The translations under genes were made by a program, and so were the position numbers. The notes below the pieces were generated by a model, which made no database searches, was not told where the DNA came from, and was given only the letters and a program-made list of their open reading frames with translations. Source: Sandaracinus sp. (GTDB lineage: Bacteria > Myxococcota_A > Polyangia > Polyangiales > Houyiibacteriaceae). From it: 32,500 bases of DNA. Numbering within the stretch: the first letter of the stretch is position 1; each line of letters opens with the position of its first letter. The stretch spans positions 1 to 32,500 of the forward strand of contig PABA01000165.1 of assembly GCA_002699025.1 (NCBI GenBank), in the 5' to 3' direction. Shown one piece after another: positions 23,927 to 32,500 of the stretch.

Positions 23927-24212
23927 TGGCTGGCGCTGAAACTGTGGCTCGCGCTGAAGCTGCGGCTCGCGCTCGCGCTCTGGCTGGTGCTGAAGCTGTG
24001 GCTGGCGCTGAAGCTGTGGCTGGCGCTCTGGCTGGCGCTGAAGCTGTGGCTGGCGCTGAAGCTGTGGCTGGCGCTGAAGCTGACGCTGTGGCTCGCGCTC
24101 GCGCTGACGCTGTGGCTGGCGCTGAAGCTGCGGCTGGCGCTGAAGCTGCGGCTGGCGCTGAAGCTGCGGCTGGCGCTGAAGCTGTGGCTGGCGCTGAAGC
24201 TGCGTCTCGCGC
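23927..24212. repeat. 18-bp tandem repeat array
   Basis: Units of GCTGAAGCTGTGGCTGGC and six-base variants (GCTCGC, GCTGCG, GCTGAC) fill about 285 bases in the 453-base gap between two minus-strand lipoprotein genes. The period is a multiple of three, so frames stay open on both strands. They read as Ala-Gly-Ala-Glu or Leu-Lys-Leu-Trp-Leu-Ala on the plus strand and Gln-Arg-Gln-Pro on the minus strand. None has a convincing start site plus unique sequence, so I call it non-coding. The flanks (23821-23926 and 24213-24273) hold nothing recognisable. Confidence 0.85.
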
Positions 24213-24273
24213 CGTCGCTCGCGCAGACTCCGTCGCTCGCGCACCCGCTCCCGACGCCAGCGCCGAGCTCTCC

Positions 24274-25338
24274 TCAGCGCGCCGACGCCCCCCAGTACCC
24301 CGCCCGCGGCACCGCCCGCACCAGCTCCACCGCCGGCGCCTCCACGTCCACGCGCAGCACCTTCCCCGTGCACGTCAGCCCGTAGAGCGTGTCCCCCTGC
24401 GGCGCGAGCCCGTAGATGCACCGCTCACTCAGCCGTCCGAGCAGCCGCGCCTCGCCGCGCACCAGGCTCACCTCCACCAGCGCGTCCGGCTCGAGCCGCG
24501 CCGCCTCGAGCCGCCGCACGGTCACGAAGAGCCGCCCCTCGAAGAAGGCCACGTCCCCGCTCGAGCGCCACCCGTCCGGCAACACGCCGACGGTCTCGAC
24601 CGCGCCGCTCGCCTCCATCCGATAGAGCGCCCGCAGCCCCGAGGCGTAGAGCGATCCGTCCGGGCCCACGTCGAGGCCCGAGAGGCGCTCCCCCGCCGGC
24701 GCCTCGGCCACCACCTCGCGCGCGTTCGTCCTCGGGTCGATCTCGAAGAGCTGCCGCCCGTCGACCGCGTAGAGCGTGCGGTCCGGGTGGAGCGCCAGGT
24801 CCTCGAGCTCGAGCCCCGTCACCGCCCCCACCGTGCGCGTCTCCCCGCTCGGCAGGTCGAGCTCGTAGACCCACTGCCCCTGCGACGCCAGCGCCGTCGT
24901 GACGCAGCCCCGCGCCGGGTCGCAGCGGCGGCTCACCGGGCAGGCCGCGTCGTCCGGCTCCGCCGTGCAGCTCATCGTGGCCTCGTCGCAGCCGTCGATC
25001 GTGCACGCCACGCCGTCGCCCCCGCAGGGCCGCTCCCCGGGCACGCAGCCGCGGAGCGTGCAGCGCTCGACGCCGTTGCACCAGAGGCCGTCCTCGCAGA
25101 GGTCGTTCCGCGTCTCCCGCTCGCAGACGCCGCGCCGGCAGCGGTCCCGCGTGCAGGGCACGCCGTCGTCGCAGTCGCGGTCCCGCAGGCACTCGGGCCC
25201 CACCGCCGCGTCGACCTCGGGCCCGGCGTCCCGCCCCGGCCCCTCGGGCACGCCGAGCCCCGTGCGCGATCCGCACGCTGCCGCGAGCGCGAAGAGGAGG
25301 GCCGTCAGCGCGCCGGCAAGCGAGGACGGGGAGGGCAT
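24274..25338 (-). CDS. Cys-rich lipoprotein with C-terminal propeller-like region
   Basis: The product is 354 residues. The signal peptide ends in a lipobox (LAAAC at about residue 22). Residues about 48-145 hold disulfide-rich modules with the pattern CDDGVPCTRDRC and CNGVERCTLRGC, frequent in myxobacterial surface proteins. From about 150 on come repeated strands of the type LEDLALHPDRTLYAVDG, LSGLDVGPDGSLYASG and VAFFEGRLFVTV, resembling NHL/SMP-30 propeller blades. A ligand-binding or scaffold role at the cell surface is an inference. There is no obvious ribosome site before the ATG. Nothing is seen in the 125 bases between it and the end of asnS. Confidence 0.85.
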   Translation of the reverse strand: MPSPSSLAGALTALLFALAAACGSRTGLGVPEGPGRDAGPEVDAAVGPECLRDRDCDDGVPCTRDRCRRGVCERETRNDLCEDGLWCNGVERCTLRGCVPGERPCGGDGVACTIDGCDEATMSCTAEPDDAACPVSRRCDPARGCVTTALASQGQWVYELDLPSGETRTVGAVTGLELEDLALHPDRTLYAVDGRQLFEIDPRTNAREVVAEAPAGERLSGLDVGPDGSLYASGLRALYRMEASGAVETVGVLPDGWRSSGDVAFFEGRLFVTVRRLEAARLEPDALVEVSLVRGEARLLGRLSERCIYGLAPQGDTLYGLTCTGKVLRVDVEAPAVELVRAVPRAGYWGASAR

Positions 25339-25463
25339 CGTCGGCCGAAGGTAGCGTCAGCGCGCGCGGTCGACGAGCCGCCGCGCGCCTCGCCGTGAGC
25401 GAGGGGGAAGGGCCAGGCGCCCGCCGCTGCCTGGCTCGGCCGCGCACGCGGAGCTGGAGGCCG

Positions 25464-26864
<1,401 letters not shown>

Positions 26865-26979
26865 GGGGGCGGGGTTAGCACGCCTTCCCCGAGGCGCGAA
26901 GCCCGCGCGTGCCCGCGCCGCCCCCAGGCCCCCGATCCCCCGCCCGCAGCGGCCGATCCGGCGATCGTGCACCTCGCCC

Positions 26980-27008
26980 TTGACAGCCCCCGGCCACCGA
27001 TTCATGTT
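26980..27008 (+). promoter_or_regulatory. Promoter of tRNA-Asn
   Basis: A perfect -35 TTGACA (26980-26985) is followed after 17 bases by CATGTT (27003-27008). Transcription would start near 27015, a few bases before the mature tRNA. Confidence 0.7.
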
Positions 27009-27019
27009 CCGCAACCCAT

Positions 27020-27589
<570 letters not shown>

Positions 27590-27757
27590 GGGAACAGCTC
27601 GCTCTCGTCGAATCGCACGGATCTCTACGCCTTCGGCATCATCTTCTACGAATCGCCCGCCGGAAAGGTCCCCTTCGGCGGCGAATCCTACGGGGCCATC
27701 GCCATCGAGATCGGGACGACCACCCCGATCCCCACCGTCGCCTCGCACACAACGTCG
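27590..27757 (+). pseudogene. Fragment of a Ser/Thr protein kinase domain
   Basis: In one frame the translation reads NRTDLYAFGIIFYESPAGKV then PFGGESYGAIAIEI, which matches subdomain IX onward of bacterial (Hanks-type) Ser/Thr kinases (compare RSDLYxLGVxLYEALxGxxPF). The preceding 200 residues of the same frame show no Gly-rich loop, no catalytic HRD and no DFG, and the frame runs on into the convergent LysR gene before a stop at 27832. About 50 residues of a kinase of perhaps 280 or more are left, so it cannot be active. Confidence 0.7.
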
Positions 27758-27784
27758 GGCGTCAAGCGCGTCTCGTGGTCGTCG

Positions 27785-28720
27785 TCAGCTAACGCCAGCG
27801 CCCATGAGCCGCGGGCAGTCGCCGGAGAGTGATGGCAGGCTTCGCACGAGCCACTGACCGGCGGGCCCGGGTGGGGAGCCCCGCCGAGTGATCACGTAGA
27901 GGGGCACGAGCAGTGGCTCGGCCCCCCACTCGTCGAGAGTGAGCCTGACGAGGCGGCGGCGCTCGAGATCCTCCTGGACCATGTCGATCGGCAAGTTCCC
28001 CCAACCGAGTCCGGCGCGGACGAGCTCGAGCTTGGTCGACGCGTCGGCGACGAGCCACGTTGCATCGGAGACGACACCGTGGTTGTCGGCTGCCGTCGCC
28101 ACGCGTTGGCTGATCACGATCTGCACATGACTCCGCGCGTCAGCGTGCGAGATCGACCGGCCAATGGTTGCAAGTGGATGCTCGGGTGCCGCCACGGGCA
28201 CCATCGCGACGTGGGCTAGGAAGCGCCGTTCGAGCCCAGCCGCGTCAGATCCCACAGGCCCTGAGATGCCGATCTGGCAACTTCGATCGAGTACCACCGC
28301 GGCGACGTCGTCCAGGACCTCGGTCTGGACTCGCAGCGAGACGGTTGGGTACTGGTCCCGTAGTGCTTTCGCCGAGGCGATCAGCAGCCCCGATGGGCAG
28401 ATCGTGTCCACGGCGAGGCGCAGCTGAAGCTCCAGACCCTGGCCGACGTTCGCGGCACGCGCGCCAAGGACGGATACATCGTCGAGGACCTTCCGCGCGT
28501 CGGAGAGCAAGGTTCTGCCCACCTCGGTCAGCGCCGGCCGGTGGCCAGAGCGATCGAAGAGTTGCAGACCCAGAAGGCTCTCCAAGTTGGCGACGCCCGA
28601 GCTCACCGCAGACTGGGCGCGATGCAGTTGACGGCCCGCCGCTGAGAAGCTCCCCTGCTCGGCCACAGAGATGAACAGCCGGAGCTGATCGAGGGTCACG
28701 CTGTCGAGGCTGGCGCGCAT
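27785..28720 (-). CDS. LysR family transcriptional regulator
   Basis: The product is 311 residues, normal for the family. The N-terminal winged helix is clear (LDQLRLFISVAEQGSFSAAG, then QSAVSSGVANLESLLGLQLF), followed by the periplasmic-binding-like effector domain (LRLAVDTICPSGLLIASAKA to the C-terminus). LysR proteins usually control a divergent target and themselves by binding T-N11-A dyads and sensing a small molecule; the ligand cannot be read here. The ATG at 28720 has a very good ribosome site (AAGGAG, five bases upstream). The divergent NmrA-type gene is the natural target. Base composition is less GC-rich than in the left 26 kb. Confidence 0.95.
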   Translation of the reverse strand: MRASLDSVTLDQLRLFISVAEQGSFSAAGRQLHRAQSAVSSGVANLESLLGLQLFDRSGHRPALTEVGRTLLSDARKVLDDVSVLGARAANVGQGLELQLRLAVDTICPSGLLIASAKALRDQYPTVSLRVQTEVLDDVAAVVLDRSCQIGISGPVGSDAAGLERRFLAHVAMVPVAAPEHPLATIGRSISHADARSHVQIVISQRVATAADNHGVVSDATWLVADASTKLELVRAGLGWGNLPIDMVQEDLERRRLVRLTLDEWGAEPLLVPLYVITRRGSPPGPAGQWLVRSLPSLSGDCPRLMGAGVS

Positions 28721-28740
28721 CTATCTCCTTTTACGGAAGT

Positions 28741-28786
28741 GTCTATCCAAAGTTTATCGGTTTTCAAGATAACAGAGGGCGTCTAT
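28741..28786. promoter_or_regulatory. Candidate LysR operator region
   Basis: In the A/T-rich divergent gap a dyad TTATC-N9-GATAA lies at 28754-28772, close to the classical LysR box. Two GTCTAT copies at 28741-28746 and 28781-28786 are spaced exactly 40 bases, about four helical turns, which would place two dimers on the same DNA face. Promoter hexamers cannot be assigned with certainty. Confidence 0.5.
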
Positions 28787-28889
28787 TCTTCACAAGTCTG
28801 ATGCCGCTGCGGCGCTCGCCGCGTCGGCGTCATCGCCTCGCCCACGAGGATCAATCACGCCCGACCAACTGCAAACGAAGGAGACAGAG

Positions 28890-29783
28890 ATGACCAAAGA
28901 CAACACCCTACTCGTGACCGGGGCCTCCGGACAGCTCGGACGTCGCGTTGTCGAGCTGCTCCTGGAGGCTGGCACCCACAAGGTTATCGCGGCGACCCGC
29001 AGCCCTGACAAGCTCGCCGACCTCGCTGAGCGCGGTGTCGAAGTCCGCAAGGCCGACTTCGACCAGGCCCCCGGGGATCTCGCCGAAGCGTTCGCTGGAG
29101 CGCAGCGGATCCTGCTCGTGAGTACAGACGCCGTCGGGCGCCCGGGGCATCGATATGCGCAACACCAGCGGGCCATTGACGCTGCCGGCCGAGCCGGCGT
29201 GAGTCACCTCGTCTACACCTCGCTGACGCACCCGGTTAGAGATTCTCCGGTGCTGATTGCGCCCGACCATGTGCAGACCGAAGAGGCTCTCGAGGTGAGC
29301 GGTCTGGGCTACACCGCGCTTCGCAACAACCTCTACGCAGACATCCTCCTGATGAGCCTGCCGGGCGCTATCGCCTCAGGGAGCCTCTTCGCTGCAGCCG
29401 AAGATGGCGGAGCGGCGTACGTGACCCGTGAAGACTGCGCACGTGCGGCGGCCGCGACCCTCGCGTCCGACTTTGATGGCAAGCGTCAGATTGAGATCAC
29501 CGGCCCCGACGTCGTGACCTACGGGGAGCTGGCTTCGATCGCTAGCGAGCTCACGGGGAAAGAGGTCGCATACATCCCCGTCGATGAGGAGTCCCTGGTG
29601 GCTGGGATGACCGCGCATGGCCTGCCCGAGCCCTTGGCGCGGCTGATGGCCTCCTTCGACACCGGGATCAAGCGGGGGCTGTTCGGACCTGCGACAGGTG
29701 CGGTCGAGGAGCTGACCGGGCGGCCGCCGACAAGTGTCAGGGCCTTCTTGGAGGCGAACAAGGCGGCGCTGTCGCCGGCCTGA
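28890..29783 (+). CDS. NmrA-type NAD(P)-binding reductase, QorB/YtfG-like
   Basis: The product is 297 residues. The Rossmann motif TGASGQLGRR is at residues 10-19, with ATRSPDKLADL after strand 2 (cofactor choice region), and DHVQTEEALEVSGLGYTALR then NNLYAD typical of the NmrA/atypical SDR group. The closest characterised type is the E. coli NAD(P)H:quinone oxidoreductase YtfG (QorB), but NmrA-like proteins also include redox sensors without activity; the classical YxxxK pair is absent. A good ribosome site (AAGGAG, 6 bases) precedes the ATG. It is divergent from the LysR regulator and followed by two oxidoreductases, suggesting an inducible redox module. Confidence 0.92.
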   Translation: MTKDNTLLVTGASGQLGRRVVELLLEAGTHKVIAATRSPDKLADLAERGVEVRKADFDQAPGDLAEAFAGAQRILLVSTDAVGRPGHRYAQHQRAIDAAGRAGVSHLVYTSLTHPVRDSPVLIAPDHVQTEEALEVSGLGYTALRNNLYADILLMSLPGAIASGSLFAAAEDGGAAYVTREDCARAAAATLASDFDGKRQIEITGPDVVTYGELASIASELTGKEVAYIPVDEESLVAGMTAHGLPEPLARLMASFDTGIKRGLFGPATGAVEELTGRPPTSVRAFLEANKAALSPA

Positions 29784-29883
29784 CGCTCCCTACCTACGAC
29801 GATAATCGTTGAGCCGAGGTCACCAGTGCTCTCCGTGCTGGAGCCCGACTGGCTTCTTCCCCTCCATCACCTCGGAGACCGGT

Positions 29884-30921
29884 TTGGAGATCGGCCTATT
29901 CACATTCGCCGAGTGCGGCGAGAGCGTCCTTCGAAAGGCCGCTGTCTCGCCCTCCCTGCGGCTGCGCAACCTCGTCGAAGAGATCACCCTCGCGGATCAA
30001 GTCGGACTCGACTGGTTCGGTGTCGGTGAGCATCATCGCGCAGACTACGCTGTCTCCTCTCCTGCGATGGCCCTGGCCGCTGCAGCGACGCAGACAGATC
30101 AAATTCGCCTGTCCAGCGCAGTTACGATCCTCGGATCGTCAAGTCCCGTACGGGTGTTTCAGGACTTTGCAATGCTCGACAATCTCAGCGTCGGGAGGGC
30201 TGAGGTCATGGTTGGAAGGGGCGCCTTCGTAGAGTCGTTCCCGCTGGTCGGGCTGGAGATGAGTGACTACGAGTCGCTCTTCTCGGAGAAGCTCGAGCTG
30301 CTGATGGAGCTCAATAGACCCGAGCTGCTCGCGTGGCCTGGTGGACGGCACACTCCACCCATTCAGGGGTGTCGGGCATTTCCGCGTCCCGTCCAAAGGG
30401 AGCTGCCGGTCTGGATAGGTTCAGGCGGCACACCTAGCTCGGTGATGCGAGCCGCCAAGCTTGGTCTACCACTCGCGATCGGGATCATCGGTGGCGATAC
30501 CGGGCGCTTTCAGCCCCTCTTCCAAGCCTACAGGCATGGATGGAACGAAGCTGGGCACGACCCATCGTCCTTTCAAGTCGCGATGACGGTCCACGGGTTC
30601 GTCGCCGCGACAGATCAACGGGCTGCCGACATCTACAGTGGGCCACACAACGAGGTGATGACCCGTCTTGGCGCCGAGCGCGGCTGGCCTCCGGCGACGC
30701 GACAGGGGTTTGACGCCCAGACTGGCCCGACCGGCGCTTTCTTCGTAGGTAGCCCGAACGCGCTCGTAGAAAAGATCCTCGCACATCGTGAGAACTTTGG
30801 GATCACCCGCATCGCCCTGCAGATGGGGGTGGGAATCATTGAGCATCGCGACATGCTCGATGCTATCGAGCTGCTAGGGACGAAGGTAGCACCGGAGGTG
30901 CGGCGCCATGCGGAACGATGA
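29884..30921 (+). CDS. LLM class flavin-dependent oxidoreductase
   Basis: The product is 345 residues from a TTG at 29884. The longer frame starts at 29809, but GGAG stands six bases before the TTG, and the family usually begins at M-E-(I/L)-G-x-(F/Y)-T-F, exactly as here (LEIGLFTFAE). Luciferase-like enzymes bind FMN or F420 and oxidise small substrates. Seen are EEITLADQVGLDWFGVGEHH, the strand motif IRLSSAVTILGSSSPVRVFQ, GRAEVMVGRG and WIGSGGTPSS. The substrate is not visible. It overlaps the next gene by 14 bases and follows the NmrA-type gene by 100 bases, so it is part of the same transcription direction. Confidence 0.92.
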   Translation: MEIGLFTFAECGESVLRKAAVSPSLRLRNLVEEITLADQVGLDWFGVGEHHRADYAVSSPAMALAAAATQTDQIRLSSAVTILGSSSPVRVFQDFAMLDNLSVGRAEVMVGRGAFVESFPLVGLEMSDYESLFSEKLELLMELNRPELLAWPGGRHTPPIQGCRAFPRPVQRELPVWIGSGGTPSSVMRAAKLGLPLAIGIIGGDTGRFQPLFQAYRHGWNEAGHDPSSFQVAMTVHGFVAATDQRAADIYSGPHNEVMTRLGAERGWPPATRQGFDAQTGPTGAFFVGSPNALVEKILAHRENFGITRIALQMGVGIIEHRDMLDAIELLGTKVAPEVRRHAER

Positions 30922-31870
30922 TGAGCGGAGCCCGACGGAGCATGACGACCAACTGACCCGCCGGGAGTTCTCCATCGCACTCGGCGCCGCGGCTGCAAGC
31001 GCGGCGTTAGCTGGACTTACTGGCTGCGAATCGAGACAAGGAGGCGACATGAGACCCGAGACGAAAGCGAGCAGCCTCGTCCCGACCCTCTTCATCCCAC
31101 ACGGTGGCGGTCCGTGTTTCTTTATGGACTGGACGATGGGGCCGGCGGACACCTGGGCTCGAATGGCCCAGTGGTTACGGGAGCTTGGACGAGAGTTCGA
31201 GCACGTCAAAGCGATCGTTGTGATTTCCGCCCATTGGGAGGAGCCGAGTGTAACGATCCAGACGAGGGCGCAACCCGATCTGCTCTTCGACTACTACGGC
31301 TTCCCGCCCCACACGTATGAGCTGCAATGGCCAGCGCCGGGTTCTCCCACGCTCGCTCGCCGGATCGCCGAGCTGCTCGCCGGCCGGGGCGTCGCCACCG
31401 CCGAGGCGCCGACCCGGGGCTTCGACCACGGCGTCTTCGTCCCTCTCAAGGTCGCATTCCCCGATGCGCAAATCCCCACCCTGCAGATCTCACTCAAGAA
31501 GGGGCTCGACCCGCAATTTCACTTGGAGCTCGGTGAGGCTCTCGCTCCACTGCGCCACGAGGGGGTGCTCATCGTGGGCAGTGGCATGAGCTTCCACAAC
31601 ATGCGGGCCATGATGGCCGGGGGAGGACGGGCCTCCGCGGCGCGCGAGTTCGACGAGCGCCTGACGTCCGTCTGCTGTGACGCCCCAGACGCATGTCGAG
31701 GGCAGCTGCTCCGCTGGCAGACGCTCCCACACGCTCGCTACTGCCACCCTCGCGAAGAGCACTTGCTGCCGTTGATGGTGGTCGCCGGCGCCGCTGCCGG
31801 AGACCGGGGGCGGAGAATTTTTAGCGATCGGGTGATGGGGGTCGAGGTCTCGGCGTTTCAGTTCGGCTAG
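30908..31870 (+). CDS. DODA-type extradiol dioxygenase (LigB family) with Tat lipoprotein signal
   Basis: The product is 320 residues. The domain from about residue 58 has the expected metal and active-site residues: FIPHGGGP, VISAHWE, GFDHGVFVPL and HPREEHLLPL. This is the 4,5-DOPA dioxygenase (YgiD) branch, which opens catechol-type rings; its substrate here is unknown. Residues 17-40 form a twin-arginine signal (TRREFS) with a lipobox (GLTGC, Cys40), unusual for this mostly cytosolic family. An internal ATG at 31049 (residue 48) has an even better ribosome site (AAGGAGG, 4 bases), so an exported and a cytosolic form may both be made. It overlaps the flavin oxidoreductase by 14 bases. Confidence 0.92.
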   Translation: MRNDDERSPTEHDDQLTRREFSIALGAAAASAALAGLTGCESRQGGDMRPETKASSLVPTLFIPHGGGPCFFMDWTMGPADTWARMAQWLRELGREFEHVKAIVVISAHWEEPSVTIQTRAQPDLLFDYYGFPPHTYELQWPAPGSPTLARRIAELLAGRGVATAEAPTRGFDHGVFVPLKVAFPDAQIPTLQISLKKGLDPQFHLELGEALAPLRHEGVLIVGSGMSFHNMRAMMAGGGRASAAREFDERLTSVCCDAPDACRGQLLRWQTLPHARYCHPREEHLLPLMVVAGAAAGDRGRRIFSDRVMGVEVSAFQFG

Positions 31871-31918
31871 GACGGCTCCCGGAGGTGTTGCGCGCTCGGG
31901 AGCGTGGTGGAGATCCAG

Positions 31919-32500
31919 TCAGAAGCGGAATCCCATCTTCGCGAGCGCGGCCAGATCAGCGTGCGCATACGCTGTCATGAAGGCCCGCATCATCTGGTCA
32001 AAGGGGAGATCGGCATACATGCCGTGGAACCGGATCACCTCGGCATGGGCCGCTCCGTCCAGCGTCGTCGTCGGAAAGAGCGCGTCGCGTTCGCCGTCGA
32101 AGTCGACCCGTCGATATCGCTTCCGCGCGACAACGTCGGGAGACAAGCTGGCGTCGGCCAATCGCCAGCTACCGTTGAGGTAGATCGCGTTGAGCCCGTG
32201 GTGGAACATCGTATCGGTTCCCATCGCGTCGACGATCCGCGTCGGTAGCGTGTGGTCCTTGAGGTCGCACAGCACGAGCGCCGCGGGTATCCGAACTGCG
32301 CGCAACAGCGCACCGAGCAGGATTGCCTTCTGCACGCAGAAGCCTGTCCCGTCGGCCAGGACGCGGTTCGCACGGTACTCCTCAGGCGTGAGCTTCGCTC
32401 GGAACTCATACTGGACCGCATCGCGGACGTGCTCGAAGAGCCGCACCGCCTGCTGCACGGCCGTGCCTTCGCCGCAAACGCGGTGAGCGAGCGTCTCGAC
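31919..32500 (-). CDS. Transglutaminase-like domain protein, partial (N-terminus beyond right edge)
   Basis: The frame stays open to the edge of the window; its visible start GTG at 32458 is internal, since ETLAHRVCGEGTAVQQAVRL precedes and continues the domain. About 193 residues are seen. The catalytic Cys lies in GTGFCVQKAILLGALLRA, followed by His in HHGLNAIYLNG and Asp in SWRLADAS, the Cys-His-Asp order of bacterial transglutaminase/protease-like folds. Such domains cut or cross-link amide bonds, but many bacterial ones have unknown targets. It converges on the dioxygenase gene, with 48 bases between stops. Confidence 0.88.
   Translation of the reverse strand, partial: VETLAHRVCGEGTAVQQAVRLFEHVRDAVQYEFRAKLTPEEYRANRVLADGTGFCVQKAILLGALLRAVRIPAALVLCDLKDHTLPTRIVDAMGTDTMFHHGLNAIYLNGSWRLADASLSPDVVARKRYRRVDFDGERDALFPTTTLDGAAHAEVIRFHGMYADLPFDQMMRAFMTAYAHADLAALAKMGFRF

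Noticed and set aside
23987-24385. 132-residue LKLWLALKLW protein
   Set aside because: It is a pure reading of the 18-bp array and then runs antisense into the Cys-rich lipoprotein gene; no ribosome site is seen.
21808-25398. 1196-residue plus-strand open frame
   Set aside because: It lies opposite three lipoprotein genes with clear signal peptides and motifs, and its sequence is low complexity.
29809-29883. Upstream start of the flavin oxidoreductase
   Set aside because: The 25 extra residues do not fit the family N-terminus, and the TTG at 29884 has a well-placed GGAG.

Overview
The window is very GC-rich DNA, about 70% G+C or more by eye over most of its length. It looks like a chromosomal piece of a myxobacterium-like organism (Myxococcota, probably Polyangia). 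The signs are frequent GTG/TTG starts, secreted lipoproteins with Cys-Gly-Gly-Cys (Stig1-like) repeats and thrombospondin type 3 calcium repeats, a GH3 enzyme, a fatty acyl-AMP ligase, and many short GC-rich repeat arrays between genes. The taxon is an inference; no rRNA is present. High GC opens long shadow ORFs in nearly every frame, so genes were chosen by recognisable protein features, start context and fit with neighbours.

Layout. 1-676: direct repeats closed by an inverted copy. 680-11045: genes for acyl/lipid chemistry. On the minus strand are an acyl-CoA dehydrogenase-like protein, an SDR and a histidine-rich membrane protein in one overlapping set. A GH3 enzyme diverges from them. 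After a Kazal/antistasin-like secreted protein comes a tight minus-strand operon of acyl carrier protein, carboxyltransferase and fatty acyl-AMP ligase, joined by two 4-base overlaps. 11239-15767: an outer-membrane barrel protein, a 2TM protein and a divergent HerA-like ATPase. 15782-16600: a repeat array, a 27-residue tryptophan-rich small ORF with its own promoter and ribosome binding site, and two strong hairpins. 16616-25338: four exported lipoprotein genes (VWA/TSP3, propeller-like, phospholipase D-like, Cys-rich plus propeller) around a fatty-aldehyde-type dehydrogenase. 25464-27132: asparaginyl-tRNA synthetase, with a divergent tRNA-Asn(GUU) that has its own promoter and terminator.

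Immediately after tRNA-Asn the character changes. There is a long perfect hairpin, a decayed stretch with a Ser/Thr kinase remnant, and then genes with visibly more A/T and standard Shine-Dalgarno sites: a LysR regulator divergent from an NmrA-type reductase, a luciferase-like flavin oxidoreductase, a Tat-signal DODA-type dioxygenase and a transglutaminase-like gene cut by the right edge. This could be an island acquired at the tRNA gene, but no integrase or attachment duplication is visible.

The most interesting items are the ACP/carboxyltransferase/FAAL operon with GH3 and an acyl-CoA dehydrogenase-like protein whose catalytic Glu position reads Asp, the tryptophan-rich micro-ORF, the tRNA-Asn/asnS pairing, the probable dual start of the DODA-type enzyme, and the several unrelated tandem repeat families.
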